From assembly GCF_001618425.1 (NCBI RefSeq), contig NZ_BDCU01000051.1, forward strand, positions 21,935 to 85,934: a DNA stretch of 64,000 nt. The letters are read 5' to 3'. Positions within the stretch are counted from its first letter, which is position 1. The number at the start of each line of letters is the position of its first letter. Made by a program: the position numbers and the translations under genes. Under the pieces are notes generated by a model. It did not search any database. It was not told the DNA's origin and saw only the letters and a list, made by a program, of their open reading frames with translations. Of the stretch, positions 23,850-32,834 are shown one piece after another. Source of the stretch: Nocardia fusca NBRC 14340. Its GTDB lineage: Bacteria; Actinomycetota; Actinomycetes; Mycobacteriales; Mycobacteriaceae.

Positions 23850-24458
23850 ATGAAGTTCGGCACTTTCGCCGCTACCGCACTTCTGTCCGTCGCCGCTGTA
23901 GGGATTTCCACCGGCGTGGTGCACGCCGAACCCGCGGCTCCGGCTCCGGAGATCAAGAGCGAGGGCGTCGACCAGGGCGTCGCCTACGAGACCAGCGTCG
24001 ACCAGAAGACCCAGACAATCACCACCGAGGTCCACGACGGGCGGTTCGAACTGACGCCGGACGGCGCCAAGGCCGTACTCAAGGCCGTCAGCGGTGCCGT
24101 GGTGGCCGAAGTGCCGCTGCAGTACGAGATCTCCGGTAGTGAGATGGCGGTGGCCCACGAGATCAGCGCCGACGGGACCACTCTCGAGCTGACCCCGACG
24201 GTCACCGCCGAGAACATCGGTGAGATGCGGCCGGTCAGCTCGATGGCCCGGCTGACCACCGAACTGCAGGAGAACGTCGTCGGCGTCGCGGCGGGCGCGG
24301 TGCTCGGCGGTCTGCTCGGCGCGCTCATCGGGCTCGGTTTCCTCAGCATCATCACCGGTCCGATCGGTCTGGTCGTGGGTGCGGTGGCCGGCGGTTACAT
24401 CACCGGCGGGCAGCCGTTCGTCGACGCGGTCATGGCCGTGCTGCGCGGGGAACCGTGA
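23850..24458 (+). CDS. Secreted or anchored protein with glycine-rich C-terminal membrane segment
   Basis: 202 residues. Signal peptide MKFGTFAATALLSVAAVGISTGVVHA, then a beta-rich domain (AYETSVDQKTQTITTEVHDGRFELTPDGAKAVLKAVSG and VPLQYEI), and a C-terminal hydrophobic stretch AAGAVLGGLLGALIGLGFLSIITGPIGLVVGAVAGG of glycine-zipper type. Similar multi-copy proteins are common in Nocardia; no function is known. The ATG at 23850 follows GAGAAGGAA. Its stop overlaps the start of the next gene, so they are coupled. Confidence 0.72.
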   Translation: MKFGTFAATALLSVAAVGISTGVVHAEPAAPAPEIKSEGVDQGVAYETSVDQKTQTITTEVHDGRFELTPDGAKAVLKAVSGAVVAEVPLQYEISGSEMAVAHEISADGTTLELTPTVTAENIGEMRPVSSMARLTTELQENVVGVAAGAVLGGLLGALIGLGFLSIITGPIGLVVGAVAGGYITGGQPFVDAVMAVLRGEP

Positions 24459-25192
24459 CCCAGCCGGGCCCGGACGAGGACGGCGGGCGTCCGCCGCTCT
24501 CACAGCAGGACAAACGCGCCCGGGTCGGCGCCACCGCCGCCGCGATCGCCATCGCGGCGGTGGTGACCTCGATCGTGCTCGGCATCGGCGTGGCCGCGCT
24601 GCTGGCCACCGCCGGAAGTGACGAGACGACAGAGGATCTCGCCGCGCCGGCCGCGGTCGAGACGTCGGCCGCCACCGGCGTGACCGAGACCTCGCCCGCC
24701 CCGGTGGCGCCGCCGTCGGTGCTGGTGCCGTCGACGGTCCCGCCGACGGTCCCGCCGACGACCACCCCCTCCGCGGTCGGTATCGCGGGTTCGGCCAACA
24801 AAGAGGCCAAGCAGGCCCCACCGAAGGTCGAGGTCGCGGCCGGGGAGTGCCTGAGCGCGTTGGGGGACAAGGAGGTCACCAAGGCCGCATGCGGTAGCGC
24901 GGAATCCCGGTACAAGGTGGTCGCTGCCGGTCCGGCGGGCACCGCCTGCCCCTCCGACGCCGACTCGGGTCACACCCTCGGCGAGACGACCCTGTGCCTC
25001 GATATCGACTGGGTCGTCGGCAGCTGTGTGGATGTCTCGGGCGACCAGCCGCAACGTACGGAATGCGGGCCGGGCGGGGTACAGGTGATCAGCATCCTGC
25101 CGGACACGGTGAACGTGAACGCGTGCCCGTCGGCCGACCGCGGGTTCGTCTACGACGAACGCCGGTTCGTGGTCTGTATCGGCGATCGATAG
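24455..25192 (+). CDS. LppU-like membrane-anchored protein
   Basis: 245 residues. One membrane helix (TAAAIAIAAVVTSIVLGIGVAALLA, about 26-51) is followed by a Pro/Thr linker with PPTVPPTTTP, then a cysteine-rich outer domain with ECLSALG, KAACGSAE, TACPSD, TLCLDIDWVVGSCVD, TECGPG and FVVCIGD. Cysteines pair in the pattern of mycobacterial LppU-like domains. It starts with a GTG overlapping the preceding stop (GTGA). It is likely an envelope protein of unknown role working with the upstream gene. Confidence 0.7.
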   Translation: MTQPGPDEDGGRPPLSQQDKRARVGATAAAIAIAAVVTSIVLGIGVAALLATAGSDETTEDLAAPAAVETSAATGVTETSPAPVAPPSVLVPSTVPPTVPPTTTPSAVGIAGSANKEAKQAPPKVEVAAGECLSALGDKEVTKAACGSAESRYKVVAAGPAGTACPSDADSGHTLGETTLCLDIDWVVGSCVDVSGDQPQRTECGPGGVQVISILPDTVNVNACPSADRGFVYDERRFVVCIGDR

Positions 25193-25277
25193 ACCGGTCC
25201 GGTTGCCCGGTCACGGGACCGGGCGACCGGACTCCGCCACGATCGTTCCGGCGAAACCGGCCGGGTTAAGCTGATTC

Positions 25278-26930
25278 ATGGCTCTGTCCCGACGTCGGTT
25301 ACTGCAGGCGGGCACCGTCGGCGCGGCCGCGCTGCTGGCCGGCGCGGGTCTGGCGAGCAGCGCTCCGTACCGGGCGCCGCGATGGCTCGGCGATCCTTTC
25401 ACGCTGGGGGTGGCGTCCGGGGATCCATTGCCCGACGGGATCGTGCTGTGGACCCGGCTGGCCCCGGACCCGTTCGCGCCCGATGCGCTCGGCGGCACCG
25501 CCCGCGCGCCGGTCACCGTCGAGTACGAGGTCGCCGAGGACGAACATTTCCGCCGGATCGCCGCCCGCGGCAGCGCGCTCGCCACCCGCGAACTGGCCCA
25601 CAGTGTGCATCCGGAGGTCCGGGGACTGGCACCGGATCGCTGGTACTACTACCGCTTCCGCGCCGGCGCCGCGATCTCCCCGGTGGGCCGTACCCGCACC
25701 GCCCCCGCCGCGGGTGCGCGGGTGGCGCGGTTGCGCTTCGCCTTCGCCTCCTGCCAGCACTGGAGTTCCGGCTACTACACCGCCTATCGGCATCTGTGCG
25801 ACGAAGATCTCGATTTCGTAGTGCACCTGGGCGATTACATCTACGAGAAGGAATGGGCCCGCGGTCGCGCGGGCATCGCGATCCCGGAGACACTGCGTGC
25901 GGAGGCCGCCGATCTCACCGGTTACCGGCTGCGGTACGCGCAGTACAAGGCCGAACCCGAACTGCGGGCCGCGCACGCCGCGTTCCCCTGGATCTGCACT
26001 TTCGACGATCACGAGATCGACAACAACTGGGCCGGTTTCGATCCGGGCGCCGGGATCGATATCCATCTGCTGCCCGCCCTGTTCCGGCGGCGTCGCACGG
26101 CCGCGTTCCGGGCGATGTACGAACATCTGCCGCTGCGTATCGACCAGCTACCCGCCGGACCCTACATCCGGATGCACCGTCGCTATGCCTTCGGTGATCT
26201 CGCCGATCTCACCATGCTCGACACACGCCAGTACCGAACGTCGCTGGTCTGCGGTGACGGTGGGAACCTGGTGGTCGACTGCCCGGATCGCTTCGCGGCG
26301 GACCGCACGATCCTGGGTGCGCCGCAACGTGAGTGGCTGATCGACGGCCTCACGCGCTCCCCGGCCCGGTGGCAGATCCTGGGCAATCAGGTCGCGATGG
26401 CACAGTCCGACCAGGACCCCGGCCCGGCGGTCGCGGTGGGGACCGACGCCTGGGACGGCTATGTCGCCGACCGCGACGCGGTACTCGCCGCGGCGGCGGC
26501 GCGCGGGCGCGGAAACCTGGTGGTGCTCACCGGTGACCGGCACGAGAACTACGTGGTCGATCTGCGCGGGAACTACCGCGACCCGCACGCCCCGGTGGTG
26601 GCCACCGAGTTCACCGGGACCTCGATCACCACCGGACGCGACGGCGCCGACCTGCCGCCGCGGGGCCGGACGCTGCTGGCGGCCAACCCGGATATGAAGT
26701 TCTTCAACGGCCAGCGGGGTTATGTCCGGGTGGAGGTCGACGAGCGGCTGTGGCGCAGCGACTACCGGGTGGTGCCCTATGTCGGGCGTCCCGGGGCGCC
26801 GATCGGTACCCGGGCCAGCTATGTCGTGGAGCACGGCCGGCCCGGCGCGCAGGCCGACCGGGACCCCGGGGTCGCGGTGCCCGACGCGGAGGTTCCCGGT
26901 CCGGCTCCGATGGCAGAGGCCGGACGGTGA
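25278..26930 (+). CDS. phoD: PhoD-type alkaline phosphatase (Tat-exported)
   Basis: 550 residues. The Tat signal is SRRRLLQAGTVGAAALLAGAG. The PhoD N-terminal domain (FTLGVASGDPLPDGIVLWTRLAP) precedes the metallophosphatase domain with FASCQHWSSGYYTAYRHL, VVHLGDYIYEKEW, FDDHEIDNNW and LTGDRHENYVVD, which carry the metal ligands. It is a Ca/Fe-dependent phosphodiesterase or phosphomonoesterase acting outside the cell. No Pho box could be identified. The ATG at 25278 begins the signal peptide. Confidence 0.93.
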   Translation: MALSRRRLLQAGTVGAAALLAGAGLASSAPYRAPRWLGDPFTLGVASGDPLPDGIVLWTRLAPDPFAPDALGGTARAPVTVEYEVAEDEHFRRIAARGSALATRELAHSVHPEVRGLAPDRWYYYRFRAGAAISPVGRTRTAPAAGARVARLRFAFASCQHWSSGYYTAYRHLCDEDLDFVVHLGDYIYEKEWARGRAGIAIPETLRAEAADLTGYRLRYAQYKAEPELRAAHAAFPWICTFDDHEIDNNWAGFDPGAGIDIHLLPALFRRRRTAAFRAMYEHLPLRIDQLPAGPYIRMHRRYAFGDLADLTMLDTRQYRTSLVCGDGGNLVVDCPDRFAADRTILGAPQREWLIDGLTRSPARWQILGNQVAMAQSDQDPGPAVAVGTDAWDGYVADRDAVLAAAAARGRGNLVVLTGDRHENYVVDLRGNYRDPHAPVVATEFTGTSITTGRDGADLPPRGRTLLAANPDMKFFNGQRGYVRVEVDERLWRSDYRVVPYVGRPGAPIGTRASYVVEHGRPGAQADRDPGVAVPDAEVPGPAPMAEAGR

Positions 26931-27029
26931 GCGGGAAGGGCGGTTGCCAGGACAGGTTGGCCGAAAGTACCGATTTCTTGTCCGCGGGTATGTGCTCCCG
27001 ACGGTGACCCAGGCCATAGTCTCGGAAAG

Positions 27030-28817
27030 ATGTCCAGTTCCGCAACGAGCACCGGCACCGGCGCCGGGCCCGGCCAGACCTTCGACTACGACGTCCTCGT
27101 CATCGGCTCCGGATTCGGGGGCAGCGTCAGCGCCCTGCGGTTGACCGAGAAGGGATACCGGGTCGGCGTCCTCGAGGCCGGCCGCCGCTTCGCCGACGAC
27201 GAATTCGCCAAAACGTCCTGGCGAGCCAGGCAGTACCTGTGGGCGCCGTATCTCGGCTGCTTCGGTATCCAGCGGCTCGCGCTGCTGAAGAACACCCTCA
27301 TCATGGCCGGGGCGGGAGTCGGCGGTGGCTCCCTGGTCTATGCCAACACCCTCTACGAGCCGCCGGAAAAGTTCTTCCGCGACGGCCAGTGGGCGGGTAT
27401 CACGGACTGGAAAGACGAACTCACGCCCTACTACGACCAGGCCAAACGCATGCTGGGCGTGACCACGAATCCGGCGACCACGCCGACCGACCGGGTCTTC
27501 CTGGAGGTCGCCGAGGAACTGGGCGTCGCCGATTCCTATCAGCGGACGCCGGTCGGCGTCTTCTTCGGCGGTCCCGGGAGCCGGCCCGGCGACGATGTAC
27601 CGGATCCGTATTTCGGGGGCGCCGGGCCCGCGCGCCGCACCTGCACCCACTGCGGCGAATGTATGACGGGCTGCCGCCACAACGCCAAGAACACCCTGGT
27701 CAAGAACTACCTGTACCTGGCCGAGCAGGCCGGTGCCACGGTGCACGCCCTGCGCACCGTCACCGATGTGAAACCGCTGTCCGGCGGCGGCTACACGGTG
27801 GCGACGGTGACGACCGGGCGCTGGCTGCGCAAAAAACGCACCACCTTCACCGCCGAGCAGGTGATCTTCTCCGCGGCCTCCCTGGGCACGCAGCGGCTGC
27901 TGCACAAACTGCGCGACTCCGGGTCGCTGCCCGATATCTCCGGCCGGCTGGGCTTCCTGTCCCGGACCAATTCCGAGGAACTGCTCGCGATCCGCAGCCG
28001 GGACAAGAACAGCGATTTCACCAAGGGGGTGGCCATCACCTCCTCGATCCACCCCGATCACGACACCCATATCGAACCGGTGCGCTACGGCAAGGGCAGC
28101 AATGTCATCTCGCTGATGGGCAGTGTCATGGTCGACGAGGAACCGGGTGTGTCCAAACGCCGGCTGTGGTTGCGCGAGATCTGGCGCAACCGTCGGGACC
28201 TGCCGCATCTGCACAACCCGCGGGGCTGGTCGGAACAGATGATCGGACTGCTGGTGATGCAGTCGGTGGACAATTCGATCACCACCTACACCAAACGCGG
28301 GCTGTTCGGCCGCAAGATGACCACCCGGCAGGGTGAGGGCGCTCCCAACCCGACCTGGATCCCGGCCGGGCACGAGGTGGGCCGCCGGGTCGCCGACAAA
28401 ATCGACGGTATCGCCGGCGGGGCCACCAGCAGTGTGTTCAATATTCCGATGACCGGCCATTTCATCGGCGGCTGTGTGATCGGGGAGAGCGCCGAGACCG
28501 GTGTCGTGGACCCCTACCAGCGGCTCTACGGCTATCCGGGGCTGCACGTGATCGACGGTTCGACCATTTCGGCCAACCTCGGCGTCAACCCCTCCCTCAC
28601 CATCACCGCACAATCCGAACGCGCGGTGGCGATGTGGCCGAACAAGGGCGAGGCGGATCCCCGGCCGCCGCTCGGCGCGCCCTATCGGCGGGTCGCCCCC
28701 GTCGCCCCGGTGTCGCCGGTGGTCCCGGAGTCGGCGCCCGCGGCGCTGCGGCTGCCGCTCATCGAGGTGAACCATCGACCCGACCCCGCCGCGGTCGGCG
28801 GTGAGGGGTCGCGCTGA
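27030..28817 (+). CDS. choD: Cholesterol oxidase-like GMC oxidoreductase
   Basis: 595 residues. FAD loop YDVLVIGSGFGGSVSALRL, GMC motif IMAGAGVGGGSLVYAN, and a C-terminal GMC domain with MTGHFIGGC, DPYQRLYGYPGLHVIDGS and SANLGVNPSLTITA. The insertion CTHCGECMTGCRHNAKNTLVKNYL is typical of ChoD of mycobacteria. ChoD-like proteins oxidise 3-hydroxysteroids in vitro, but their part in sterol growth is disputed. The C terminus carries a Pro/Val-rich tail. A gap of 99 bp follows phoD. Confidence 0.85.
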   Translation: MSSSATSTGTGAGPGQTFDYDVLVIGSGFGGSVSALRLTEKGYRVGVLEAGRRFADDEFAKTSWRARQYLWAPYLGCFGIQRLALLKNTLIMAGAGVGGGSLVYANTLYEPPEKFFRDGQWAGITDWKDELTPYYDQAKRMLGVTTNPATTPTDRVFLEVAEELGVADSYQRTPVGVFFGGPGSRPGDDVPDPYFGGAGPARRTCTHCGECMTGCRHNAKNTLVKNYLYLAEQAGATVHALRTVTDVKPLSGGGYTVATVTTGRWLRKKRTTFTAEQVIFSAASLGTQRLLHKLRDSGSLPDISGRLGFLSRTNSEELLAIRSRDKNSDFTKGVAITSSIHPDHDTHIEPVRYGKGSNVISLMGSVMVDEEPGVSKRRLWLREIWRNRRDLPHLHNPRGWSEQMIGLLVMQSVDNSITTYTKRGLFGRKMTTRQGEGAPNPTWIPAGHEVGRRVADKIDGIAGGATSSVFNIPMTGHFIGGCVIGESAETGVVDPYQRLYGYPGLHVIDGSTISANLGVNPSLTITAQSERAVAMWPNKGEADPRPPLGAPYRRVAPVAPVSPVVPESAPAALRLPLIEVNHRPDPAAVGGEGSR

Positions 28818-29080
28818 GCGGCCGGGAAGACCGGCCCGCGGACGGCCGCCGCGGGCGTGTCCGGGGTCGGTTCTCCCGCGGGTGTGAGCGCCTTCACATA
28901 CGCTGGTAAGTAGCTGATGAGAGGTGCCCGGTGCCCCGGCCCCGGTGCTGTGAGCGTTTACCCAGGGAAAATCCCGGGTAACGGATTGAGGTCGATACTC
29001 GCCGGAACCCGGTCGCCGGCGAGCGAGACGTCATGGGTCGGCCGGGCCGACACGGACGCACGCGCCGGAGAGGACTGACC

Positions 29081-30430
29081 GTGACGGACCAGAAGCCGGA
29101 ACCAGACCAGGTCGAATCACCGCAACTCAAGAGGTCGGTGGCGGCCTCGGCAATGGGCAATGCCACCGAATGGTTCGACTACGGTGTCTACGCCGCAACC
29201 GCCACCTATCTGACCGACGCATTCTTCCCCGGGGAACTCGGCACCCTCGGCACCATGCTCGGCTTCGCCATCTCCTTCGTCCTGCGGCCGGTCGGCGGTA
29301 TGGTCTGGGGGCCGCTGGGCGACCGGGTGGGCCGCAAAGTGGTGCTGGCCACCACCATCCTGCTCATGGCCGCCGCCACCGGCATGATCGGTGTGCTGCC
29401 GACCCACAGCCAGGTCGGGGTGCTCGCCCCCATCCTGCTGATCCTGCTCCGTGTGGTGCAGGGTTTCTCGACCGGTGGCGAGTACGGGGGCGCGGCCACC
29501 TACCTGGCCGAATGCGCGAGCGACAAGAAGCGCGGCTTCCTCGGCAGCTTCCTGGAGTTCGGCACCCTCGGCGGTTTCGTCGGTGGTTCCGCGGTCGTAC
29601 TGCTGTGCCAGCTCATCCTCGGTTCGGACGCCATGCACGATTGGGGCTGGCGGATCCCGTTCCTGATCGCCGTCCCGCTGGGCGCCATCGGCTGGTACCT
29701 GCGGACCAAGCTCGACGAATCGCCGGTGTTCACCGAGGTCAACGAGCAGGAGCATCCCGAAGGCGGGCTGCGGGTGCTGGTCACCACCTACAAGCGTGAG
29801 CTGCTGACCCTGTCGGGCCTGGTCATCGCGCTGAACGTGGCGAACTACACCCTGCTCACCTACCAGCCGACCTATCTGCAGAACACCATCGGCCTCGGCG
29901 AGTCCACCACCACCGCCATGATGCTCGTGGGCCAGGTGGCGATGATGGCCTGTGTCCCCTTCTTCGGCCGGTTGTCCGACCGGACCGGGCGGCGGCCGCT
30001 GTGGCTGTTCTCGCTGGTCGGGCTGGCGGTGCTGTCCGTACCGATGTACTGGCTGATGGGCGTGGGCACCGGCTGGGCGATCGTGGGCTTCGTCGTGCTG
30101 GGCCTGCTCTACGTTCCGCAGCTGTCCACGATCAGCGCGACCTTCCCGGCCATCTTCCCGACCCATGTGCGCTACGCCGGGTTCGCCCTGGCCTACAACG
30201 TGTCCACGGCCGCGTTCGGTGGTACCGCTCCGCTGGTGAACGAGGCGGTGATCGAAGCTACGGGATGGAGCCTGTTCCCCGCCCTCTATATGGTGGCCGC
30301 CGCGTTGATCGGTCTGGTGGCATGGTATTTCCTGCGGGAGACCGCCGGGACGTCGTTGCGCGGCACCGAGGTGCCCGATGCCGCCGAACCCGACCCGCCG
30401 GCCACCGAAGAGAAGCAAATCGTCGCGTGA
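29081..30430 (+). CDS. MFS transporter, metabolite:H+ symporter (MHS/ProP) type
   Basis: 449 residues, 12 helices. ASAMGNATEWFDYGVYAATATYLTDAFFP opens helix 1 as in ProP and related symporters. The loop motif GPLGDRVGRKVVL lies between helices 2 and 3, LRVVQGFSTGGEYGGAATYLAE lies in helix 4, and the second-half loop is GRLSDRTGRRPLW. It would import a zwitterion or organic acid with protons. The GTG at 29081 follows GGAGAGG. A thioesterase-like gene follows 24 bp later, probably in one operon. Confidence 0.9.
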   Translation: MTDQKPEPDQVESPQLKRSVAASAMGNATEWFDYGVYAATATYLTDAFFPGELGTLGTMLGFAISFVLRPVGGMVWGPLGDRVGRKVVLATTILLMAAATGMIGVLPTHSQVGVLAPILLILLRVVQGFSTGGEYGGAATYLAECASDKKRGFLGSFLEFGTLGGFVGGSAVVLLCQLILGSDAMHDWGWRIPFLIAVPLGAIGWYLRTKLDESPVFTEVNEQEHPEGGLRVLVTTYKRELLTLSGLVIALNVANYTLLTYQPTYLQNTIGLGESTTTAMMLVGQVAMMACVPFFGRLSDRTGRRPLWLFSLVGLAVLSVPMYWLMGVGTGWAIVGFVVLGLLYVPQLSTISATFPAIFPTHVRYAGFALAYNVSTAAFGGTAPLVNEAVIEATGWSLFPALYMVAAALIGLVAWYFLRETAGTSLRGTEVPDAAEPDPPATEEKQIVA

Positions 30431-30454
30431 TCCATCGGAAGGGCCGACCCTGTT

Positions 30455-30916
30455 ATGAGTGATGTCCGCAACCCGCCCGTCGCCGAGGTCGTGAATTCGG
30501 CGCTGGAACAGACCATCCCGGTGGCGCACCGGATGGGGGTGCACGCCGAGGAGGTGCGCCGCGGGTACGCCGCAGCCACGGTGCCCGTCGAGGGCAACGG
30601 CAACCATTTCGGTGTCATGTACGCCGGGGTGCTGTTCACCGTGGGCGAGATCCTGGGCGGAGCCATCGCGGTGGCCAGTTTCGACACCACACGGTTCTAT
30701 CCGCTGGTGAAGGACCTGCGGATCGTGTTCCGGAAACCGGCGACCACCGCGGTCCGCGCCCAGGCCACCCTGGACGACGCCGAGATCGATCGGATCGCGG
30801 CCGAGGCCGCCGCCAACGGTAAAGCGGATTTCACGCTGCGCGCGGTGCTCAGCGATGCCGACGGTGTGGTCGTCGCCGAAACCGAAGGGCTGTACCAGCT
30901 GCGCGCCCACCGGTGA
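30455..30916 (+). CDS. YiiD-C/PaaI-like hotdog thioesterase
   Basis: 153 residues forming one hotdog fold: HRMGVHAEEVRRGYAAATVPVEGNGNHFGVMYAGVLFTVGEILGGAIAVA, then FYPLVKDLRIVFRKPATTAVRAQA. The G-N-H-F-G-V-M-Y-A-G helix entrance corresponds to the catalytic segment of YiiD_C-type thioesterases. It probably cleaves acyl-CoAs. It is 24 bp after the MHS transporter gene and ends before a strong hairpin. Confidence 0.82.
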   Translation: MSDVRNPPVAEVVNSALEQTIPVAHRMGVHAEEVRRGYAAATVPVEGNGNHFGVMYAGVLFTVGEILGGAIAVASFDTTRFYPLVKDLRIVFRKPATTAVRAQATLDDAEIDRIAAEAAANGKADFTLRAVLSDADGVVVAETEGLYQLRAHR

Positions 30917-30935
30917 CAGGCCGCCGCGGTGACAC

Positions 30936-30970
30936 CGGCCCGGCCCCCCGTATCGGGGGAGCCGGGCCGC
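30936..30970. terminator. GC-rich hairpin between convergent genes
   Basis: GGCCCGGC-CCCCC and GGGGG-(GA)-GCCGGGCC pair around a short GTATC loop, between the stops at 30916 (+) and 30985 (-). It is a probable two-way terminator. Confidence 0.6.
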
Positions 30971-30984
30971 GGGCGGTCGTGGAT

Positions 30985-31353
30985 TCAGTGTCCGGCCGAA
31001 CCGGTCGGCGTCGGCGGGACCATGCGCCAGGGTCCGCAGTTCTCGGTCTTGAAGCCCGCGTCGGTCGGTTTCACGATGACCCGGATCGGGCCCAGCTTGG
31101 TGTAGTTGTTCTCGATGATGTAGCTCATATTCGTGTTGTTGCCCTCGATCAACCGCAGCCGCCGCCAGTCGCAGCTGCGGGTCGGATCGGCGGGCCCCGG
31201 CGATTCCCACGTTCCGGGCCGGATATCGACGCCGACCCGGTAGACACCGTCGTGCGGTATGTGATCCGCGGGCTCGGCCGCCGCGATACCGCCGCCCAGC
31301 ACGGTCGCCGCCGACAACACCGCACCGGCGATCAGAAACGTGCCTGCACGCAT
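30985..31353 (-). CDS. Small secreted protein of unknown function
   Basis: 122 residues. Signal peptide MRAGTFLIAGAVLSAATVLGGGIAAAEPA, then a compact domain: HIPHDGVYRVGVDIRPGTWESPGP, CDWRRLRLIEGN and FKTENCGPWRMV. The D-G-x-Y-x-V-G-x-D-I-x-P-G-T-W and C-x-W pattern recurs in many actinobacterial secreted proteins and lipoproteins with unknown role. Two cysteines may form a disulfide. The ATG at 31353 is preceded by GAGGAGAA. Confidence 0.72.
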   Translation of the reverse strand: MRAGTFLIAGAVLSAATVLGGGIAAAEPADHIPHDGVYRVGVDIRPGTWESPGPADPTRSCDWRRLRLIEGNNTNMSYIIENNYTKLGPIRVIVKPTDAGFKTENCGPWRMVPPTPTGSAGH

Positions 31354-31727
31354 TCGTTCTCCTCGGTATTTCTCTGCTTCTCGATACAGCGAGATCCTCC
31401 CGATCTCCCCGGCACGTCTACCAGAGTCGTGCTACCGATTTCGGAGAATCGCGATATTTCCGGAGAATCGCGGAAAATACTCCGTACTTTCGTTGCGAGT
31501 GGCCCGGCCGCGGTCGTCCGCATCTCCGGTGCCGGCGGGCCGTGCGTGGCCGGGCAGCTCGCCCACGGCAATATGCCCGCTACCGGTCACGGTGTCGCGG
31601 TATTCGAACGAGTCCGGTTCCGGGCGAGTCGCCGACAACGGCCCGAGGCCGGCCGGTCCGTAACCGGCCGGGCGGGACCGAGGGACCTCGACCCCGCGCA
31701 CCGAAGACGCGCCAATACTATTGCCCG
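31354..31727. other. 374-bp divergent intergenic region with repeats
   Basis: The 12-bp block CGGAGAATCGCG occurs at 31442-31453 and 31461-31472 (19-bp period), and TTTCCG/CGGAAA (31457-31462, 31471-31476) form an inverted repeat around the second copy. These probably belong to the promoter of the leftward secreted-protein gene. The right half is GC-rich without clear genes until the TACTAT box at 31716-31721 of the rightward gene. Confidence 0.45.
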
Positions 31728-32834
31728 GTGGCTGAGCGTATACCCGTGGTGATCGTGGCCGGATTCCTCGGTGCGGGAAAGACCACTCTTCTCAACGACC
31801 TGTTGCGCAACAACCGGGGTACCCGGATCGGGGTGGTGGTCAACGATTTCGGTGCCGTGAACATCGACGCCATGCTGGTGGCGGGCCAGGTCGACGCCAT
31901 GGTGTCGCTGGGCAACGGCTGTGTGTGCTGCGCGGTGGACGTCTCCGAACTCGACGAGCTGTTCGCCCGGTTGACCGAGCCCCGCGCCGGTATCGATGTG
32001 ATCGTGGTGGAGGCCAGCGGTCTGGCCGAACCGCGCAATCTGGTGCGCATGGTGGTGGGCAGCGAGAACTCGCGGATCCGCTACGGCGGGCTGCTCGAAG
32101 TGGTGGACGCGGGGGAGTTCGCCGGGAGCCGGGCGCGGCACCCGGAACTGGCGAGCCATCTGCGCCTGGCCGACCTGGTGGTGGTGAACAAGGCCGACCG
32201 GGTCGGTGCCGCGCAACTGGACGGGTTGCGCGCCGAGATCACGGAACTGACCGGGGGCGCACCGGTGTACGCGACCACGCGCGGACGGATCGATCCGGGT
32301 TTGCTGTTCGATCCGCGCCGCCGCGGCGAACCCCGTATCGGCGAGCAGTTGAGTCTCGACGAACTGCTGCGCGAGGAGCACACGCACGACGAGCACGACG
32401 GTGACCACCGGCATCTGCACGACGATTACACCAGTGTGGTGTTCACCGAGACCGCGGCGCTGCATCCGCGCCGACTGGTCGACTTCCTGGAGAAACCGCC
32501 CGCCGGACTTTTCCGGGCGAAAGGTTTCCTCACCTTCGCCGCGCCGGGGCCCGGCCGTTTCCTCCTGCACCTGGTCGGCCGCGCGATCACCCTGGAACCG
32601 GCCGACCGGGTCGCCCGCGGCGCCGGAACGGAACTGGTGCTCATCGGCACCGGTCTGGATACCGACGCGGTACTGGAACGGTTGCGCGCGACTGTGCACA
32701 GTGGACCCGAGAGCCTGGACGATCAGGAGATGCTCGCGGTCTGGCGCTACGTCCCCGATATCGCGCGGGAGGCGGCCGACGACGACTACCCGCAGGCGTT
32801 GACCCATTCGGAGAGCCCGTCGGCGAACAGTTGA
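31728..32834 (+). CDS. COG0523/CobW family GTPase, metallochaperone-like
   Basis: 368 residues. Walker A GFLGAGKTTLL (near 11-21), the metal-binding GNGCVCC (CxCC), VVVEASGLAEP and GTPase specificity VVNKADR. A histidine- and acid-rich loop EEHTHDEHDGDHRHLHDDY precedes the C-terminal CobW_C domain. Such GTPases insert or deliver zinc, iron or cobalt to proteins. The GTG at 31728 lies 7 bp after a TACTAT -10 box, so the mRNA is probably leaderless. Its last 49 bp overlap the end of the convergent moaE gene. Confidence 0.9.
   Translation: MAERIPVVIVAGFLGAGKTTLLNDLLRNNRGTRIGVVVNDFGAVNIDAMLVAGQVDAMVSLGNGCVCCAVDVSELDELFARLTEPRAGIDVIVVEASGLAEPRNLVRMVVGSENSRIRYGGLLEVVDAGEFAGSRARHPELASHLRLADLVVVNKADRVGAAQLDGLRAEITELTGGAPVYATTRGRIDPGLLFDPRRRGEPRIGEQLSLDELLREEHTHDEHDGDHRHLHDDYTSVVFTETAALHPRRLVDFLEKPPAGLFRAKGFLTFAAPGPGRFLLHLVGRAITLEPADRVARGAGTELVLIGTGLDTDAVLERLRATVHSGPESLDDQEMLAVWRYVPDIAREAADDDYPQALTHSESPSANS

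Noticed and set aside
26148..28775. An 875-codon minus-strand frame across phoD and choD
   Set aside because: It spans two real genes antisense and is open only because of high third-base GC; no domain and no ribosome site.
29117..31210. A 697-codon minus-strand frame opposite the MHS transporter
   Set aside because: Shadow of a transporter gene; its sequence is repetitive Gly/Gln/His without a fold.
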